Source of the DNA: an uncultured Clostridium sp.
GTDB lineage: Bacteria > Bacillota > Clostridia > Lachnospirales > Lachnospiraceae
Direction of reading: 5' to 3'
Assembly: GCA_905192625.1 (NCBI GenBank)
Contig: CAJJLI010000074.1
Span: 1-7,992 of the forward strand
Length of the DNA: 7,992 nucleotides
Shown: one piece after another, positions 6,094 through 7,992 of the stretch
Layout of the letters: every line of letters starts with the position of its first letter
Position numbering within the stretch: position 1 is the stretch's first letter
Position numbers and translations under genes: made by a program
The notes under the pieces: model-generated
Seen by the model: the letters and a program-made list of their open reading frames with translations, nothing else
What the model was told of the DNA's origin: nothing
The model's database searches: none

Positions 6094-6435
6094 ATGAAGA
6101 GAATTATTGGTATGATTACCCTATCATTACTAGTAATATCAACTACTCTACCAGTTAAAGCAGCTGCAGTAACTAACGTAGCAAAAGAGGTATATGTTAC
6201 CCAACAGCTAAGATCTGCGGATACTGGAAAGATAACTGCAAGTGACGTACGTTTAAGGGCAACTGCAGGTCTTTCAGGTACTATTATTGCATTATTGCAA
6301 AAAGGTGAGTTATTAGAAGTAGGAGATGTTACAGTTAATAAAGATGGATATACGTGGTATGCTGTAAAGGTTATTTCTACTGGCAAAAGCGGTTATGTTG
6401 CATCTAACTATGTTGAAATAATTCCGCCAGAATAA
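6094..6435 (+). CDS. Secreted SH3b-domain protein
   Basis: A 113-residue protein starts at ATG 6094, chosen because AAGGAGG (6080-6086) lies 7 bases before it. A TTG at 6076 in the same frame would put the ribosome binding site inside the gene. Residues 1-25 are a Sec signal peptide: MKR, then a hydrophobic core IIGMITLSLLVIST, then a VKAAA cleavage region. Residues about 45-111 are a bacterial SH3 domain (SH3_3 type), shown by GKITASDVRLRATAGLSG, the GELLEVG strand, YTWYAVKV and the closing SGYVASNYVEI. Such domains usually bind cell-wall peptidoglycan or serve as targeting modules on hydrolases. Here the domain stands alone, so it may act as a wall-binding or partner-binding factor. The next gene, an exported peptidase, is 74 bases downstream in the same direction. 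The palindrome at 6010-6058 probably controls it. Confidence 0.88.
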   Translation: MKRIIGMITLSLLVISTTLPVKAAAVTNVAKEVYVTQQLRSADTGKITASDVRLRATAGLSGTIIALLQKGELLEVGDVTVNKDGYTWYAVKVISTGKSGYVASNYVEIIPPE

Positions 6436-6454
6436 TAACCAAATTTTTATTTAA

Positions 6455-6498
6455 AAAAATATAGCCAGTAATGTAAATACATTACTGGCTATATTTTT
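6455..6498 (+). terminator. 20-bp perfect hairpin between the SH3b and peptidase genes
   Basis: Positions 6455-6474 pair with 6479-6498 without a mismatch, leaving a 4-base loop. The 3' arm ends in five T, so it has terminator form with the T run paired to the A run upstream. It touches the Shine-Dalgarno sequence of the next gene (6499-6504). It may end most transcripts after the SH3b gene and let a fraction pass into the peptidase gene. In RNA it may also set how open the ribosome binding site is. Confidence 0.8.
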
Positions 6499-6504
6499 AG
6501 GAGG
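6499..6504 (+). promoter_or_regulatory. Ribosome binding site abutting the terminator stem
   Basis: A perfect AGGAGG with 5-base spacing fixes the start of the peptidase at ATG 6510. It begins at the base directly after the hairpin stem. An out-of-frame ATG at 6506 is too close and leads to a poor frame. Confidence 0.8.
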
Positions 6505-6509
6505 TATGA

Positions 6510-7931
6510 ATGAGAAAAAAGCTAATTTTATACTGCATAATATATGCGTTAATTTTAAATGGATGCTCATACGCTGATTCTAAAGGAGACACATACAATC
6601 ATGACATTCCACTTATTGAATCAGATAAAGATTTTGATAATTTCTCCAATCAAAGCAAATTAGATATATCAGAGTATGAAAATACAAATGAATTAAAAAT
6701 AGATAATAATAATTTTATTATAGACACGTATGAGATGATACAAAATTTAAATACACTATGTGAAAGCCCAAGGAAATTTGGAACTGAAGGCGAAGATAGG
6801 GCTGCAGAATTTTTAACTAACAAATTAATCAATTATGGTTATGTAAGTGAACTACAGTATTTTAATGTTTATAACAGAAATATTCTAGATGCTATACATG
6901 CACCATCAATATCCGAATATTTTCAAATAGATAAAGATGAACTACTTGGGAAAGCTAAAAATATTGTTACTCTATCCAATAACAAAGATAAAAGGGATCT
7001 TTATTTAGTCGCTCATTATGATACAACTAAAAATAGCATTGGTTCAGCAGATAATGGATCTGGAGTAATAGTAGTCTTAGAAGTTGCTAAACAGTTACAA
7101 AAAATAGTTTTACCATTCAATGTTAAAGTAGTTTTTTTTAGTGCTGAAGAATTCGCTTTGCAAGGTTCAACGTATTTTATTTCAAAAATGTCAAAAAACG
7201 AAAAAGAGAATTCAATCGGCTGTATTAATATTGATTTAGTTGGACAAGTAGGAGAGCCTGAGATAATGTTAAAAACTATAACTAATCAGATTAATGTATT
7301 ATCAATATTAATTGATAAATACCATGATTTCAAACACGAATTTGGCTCTGCTAGTGATCACAGATCATTTTACATGGGCGGTATACCTGTAGTATACTTT
7401 GGTGACAATATTAATAATAAGATAGAGGATAATTCACCAGTAGATAGTGTTGACATTAATAAACTAAAAGAGCTTACAGAAATATTATGTGAGTTTATAT
7501 CTAACCTTGATTTAAATGAATATAATGACCTACTAAAAAATTCATATAGTGAAAGTTATACTATAATTGATGGCCAAATAGAAATATTGGGTTATACATT
7601 GACAGAAGCAAAAGAGATTTTGAAAGAGGATGGTTCAGGTTCAAAACAGCAATATAAGCTATCAAGTGATAACGGTTCAAATATAATTATAACAGAAGAA
7701 GATAATCGATTTGTAGATATGAATTCAACAAATATTACCGCGAAATATCACTTATATGAAGATCAAATAAAATACACTACAATACAAGATAATAGTGATG
7801 AGTTAATAATTTATTATCAAGATTTGATTACTAGTAATAATTATGGTAAACTAGAGGGAGAAATCGATTTGAATACAGCTTTGGAACTAATAAAAAATCG
7901 TGATTTACTAATTAATAATAAGATTCAATGA
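6510..7931 (+). CDS. M28-family zinc metallopeptidase lipoprotein
   Basis: This 473-residue protein begins with a lipoprotein signal, MRKK, a hydrophobic core and the lipobox L16-N17-G18-C19, so it should be anchored on the outer face of the membrane. An Asn/Asp-rich linker follows to about residue 68. The M28 (aminopeptidase Y/S-like) peptidase domain covers about 70-335 and has every expected two-zinc residue: H169 with D171 in LVAHYDTT, bridging D181 in SADNGSG, general base E213 and ligand E214 in SAEEF, D242 in NIDLVG, and H284 in SASDHRSF. It is expected to be active, releasing N-terminal residues or small peptides outside the cell; the exact substrate is unknown. Residues about 345-473 form an acidic, unassigned C-terminal extension. 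It lies directly after the SH3b gene and the hairpin, with no space for its own promoter in the gap past the stem. Confidence 0.92.
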   Translation: MRKKLILYCIIYALILNGCSYADSKGDTYNHDIPLIESDKDFDNFSNQSKLDISEYENTNELKIDNNNFIIDTYEMIQNLNTLCESPRKFGTEGEDRAAEFLTNKLINYGYVSELQYFNVYNRNILDAIHAPSISEYFQIDKDELLGKAKNIVTLSNNKDKRDLYLVAHYDTTKNSIGSADNGSGVIVVLEVAKQLQKIVLPFNVKVVFFSAEEFALQGSTYFISKMSKNEKENSIGCINIDLVGQVGEPEIMLKTITNQINVLSILIDKYHDFKHEFGSASDHRSFYMGGIPVVYFGDNINNKIEDNSPVDSVDINKLKELTEILCEFISNLDLNEYNDLLKNSYSESYTIIDGQIEILGYTLTEAKEILKEDGSGSKQQYKLSSDNGSNIIITEEDNRFVDMNSTNITAKYHLYEDQIKYTTIQDNSDELIIYYQDLITSNNYGKLEGEIDLNTALELIKNRDLLINNKIQ

Positions 7932-7981
7932 TATGAACAGAAGGCAGACAGATAACAATCGGTTGAAATTGGAGAAACTTA

Positions 7982-7992
7982 ATGTCTCGTTT
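7982..7992 (+). CDS. Possible start of a further gene, cut by the window edge
   Basis: An ATG at 7982 is preceded by GGAGA (7971-7975) at suitable spacing and follows the peptidase stop by about 50 bases. Only three codons (MSR) are visible, so nothing can be said about the product. It would continue the same direction and possibly the same transcript as the peptidase. Confidence 0.35.

Noticed and set aside
6054..6386. 110-codon minus-strand frame overlapping the SH3b gene
   Set aside because: It is a shadow of a convincing plus-strand gene with signal peptide and SH3b domain.
7949..7962. GATAACAATC resembling part of the lac operator
   Set aside because: The match is short, the rest of the operator symmetry is absent, and the host type makes it irrelevant.

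Overview
The window is AT-rich, low-GC Gram-positive DNA, probably from a Bacillales or Clostridia relative. The signs are strong purine-rich ribosome binding sites, many rho-independent terminators, a Gram-positive lipoprotein and a secreted SH3b protein. The species cannot be fixed from the sequence. The first ~240 bases look less AT-rich than the rest and carry the tail of a conserved chromosomal-type gene. The rest looks like an accessory region with low gene density, several gene relics and long non-coding stretches.

Layout. 2-241: C-terminal end of a PhnB-like VOC (glyoxalase-fold) protein. 242-682: debris, with a short piece of a tryptophanyl-tRNA synthetase gene running directly into the 3' end of an IS3-family transposase and its probable terminal sequence. 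786-1188: a small DUF5301-like exported or membrane-anchored protein, frameshifted at a run of nine T. 1268-1500: a second short exported-protein-like start that breaks at a run of nine A. 1533-2372: an intact GNAT-type acetyltransferase with an extra N-terminal half. 2373-3230: no convincing gene, but two adjacent perfect hairpins, a 16-base direct repeat and a terminator-type hairpin. 3231-4028: an unrecognised protein with an RNxxxH motif that fits a HEPN RNase. 4100-4322: a relic of an unrecognised gene. 4387-5226: a protein with two N-terminal membrane helices and a soluble C-terminal part. 5227-6079: non-coding, with two terminators, a set of 23-base imperfect repeats and a large concentric palindrome just ahead of the next gene. 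6094-6435: secreted SH3b-domain protein. 6510-7931: M28-family zinc aminopeptidase-like lipoprotein. The first bases of another gene may begin at 7982.

How the genes relate. Only the SH3b protein and the M28 lipoprotein look like a functional pair. Both are exported, they lie 74 bases apart, and the second has no room for its own promoter downstream of the hairpin that separates them. Expression of the peptidase should therefore depend on readthrough of that hairpin or on a promoter lying upstream of it. The candidate HEPN gene stands alone, with no nucleotidyltransferase or other recognisable antitoxin next to it. Together with the nearby membrane protein of unknown role and the relics, it gives the middle of the window a defence-island or genomic-island character. 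That is inference, not proof.
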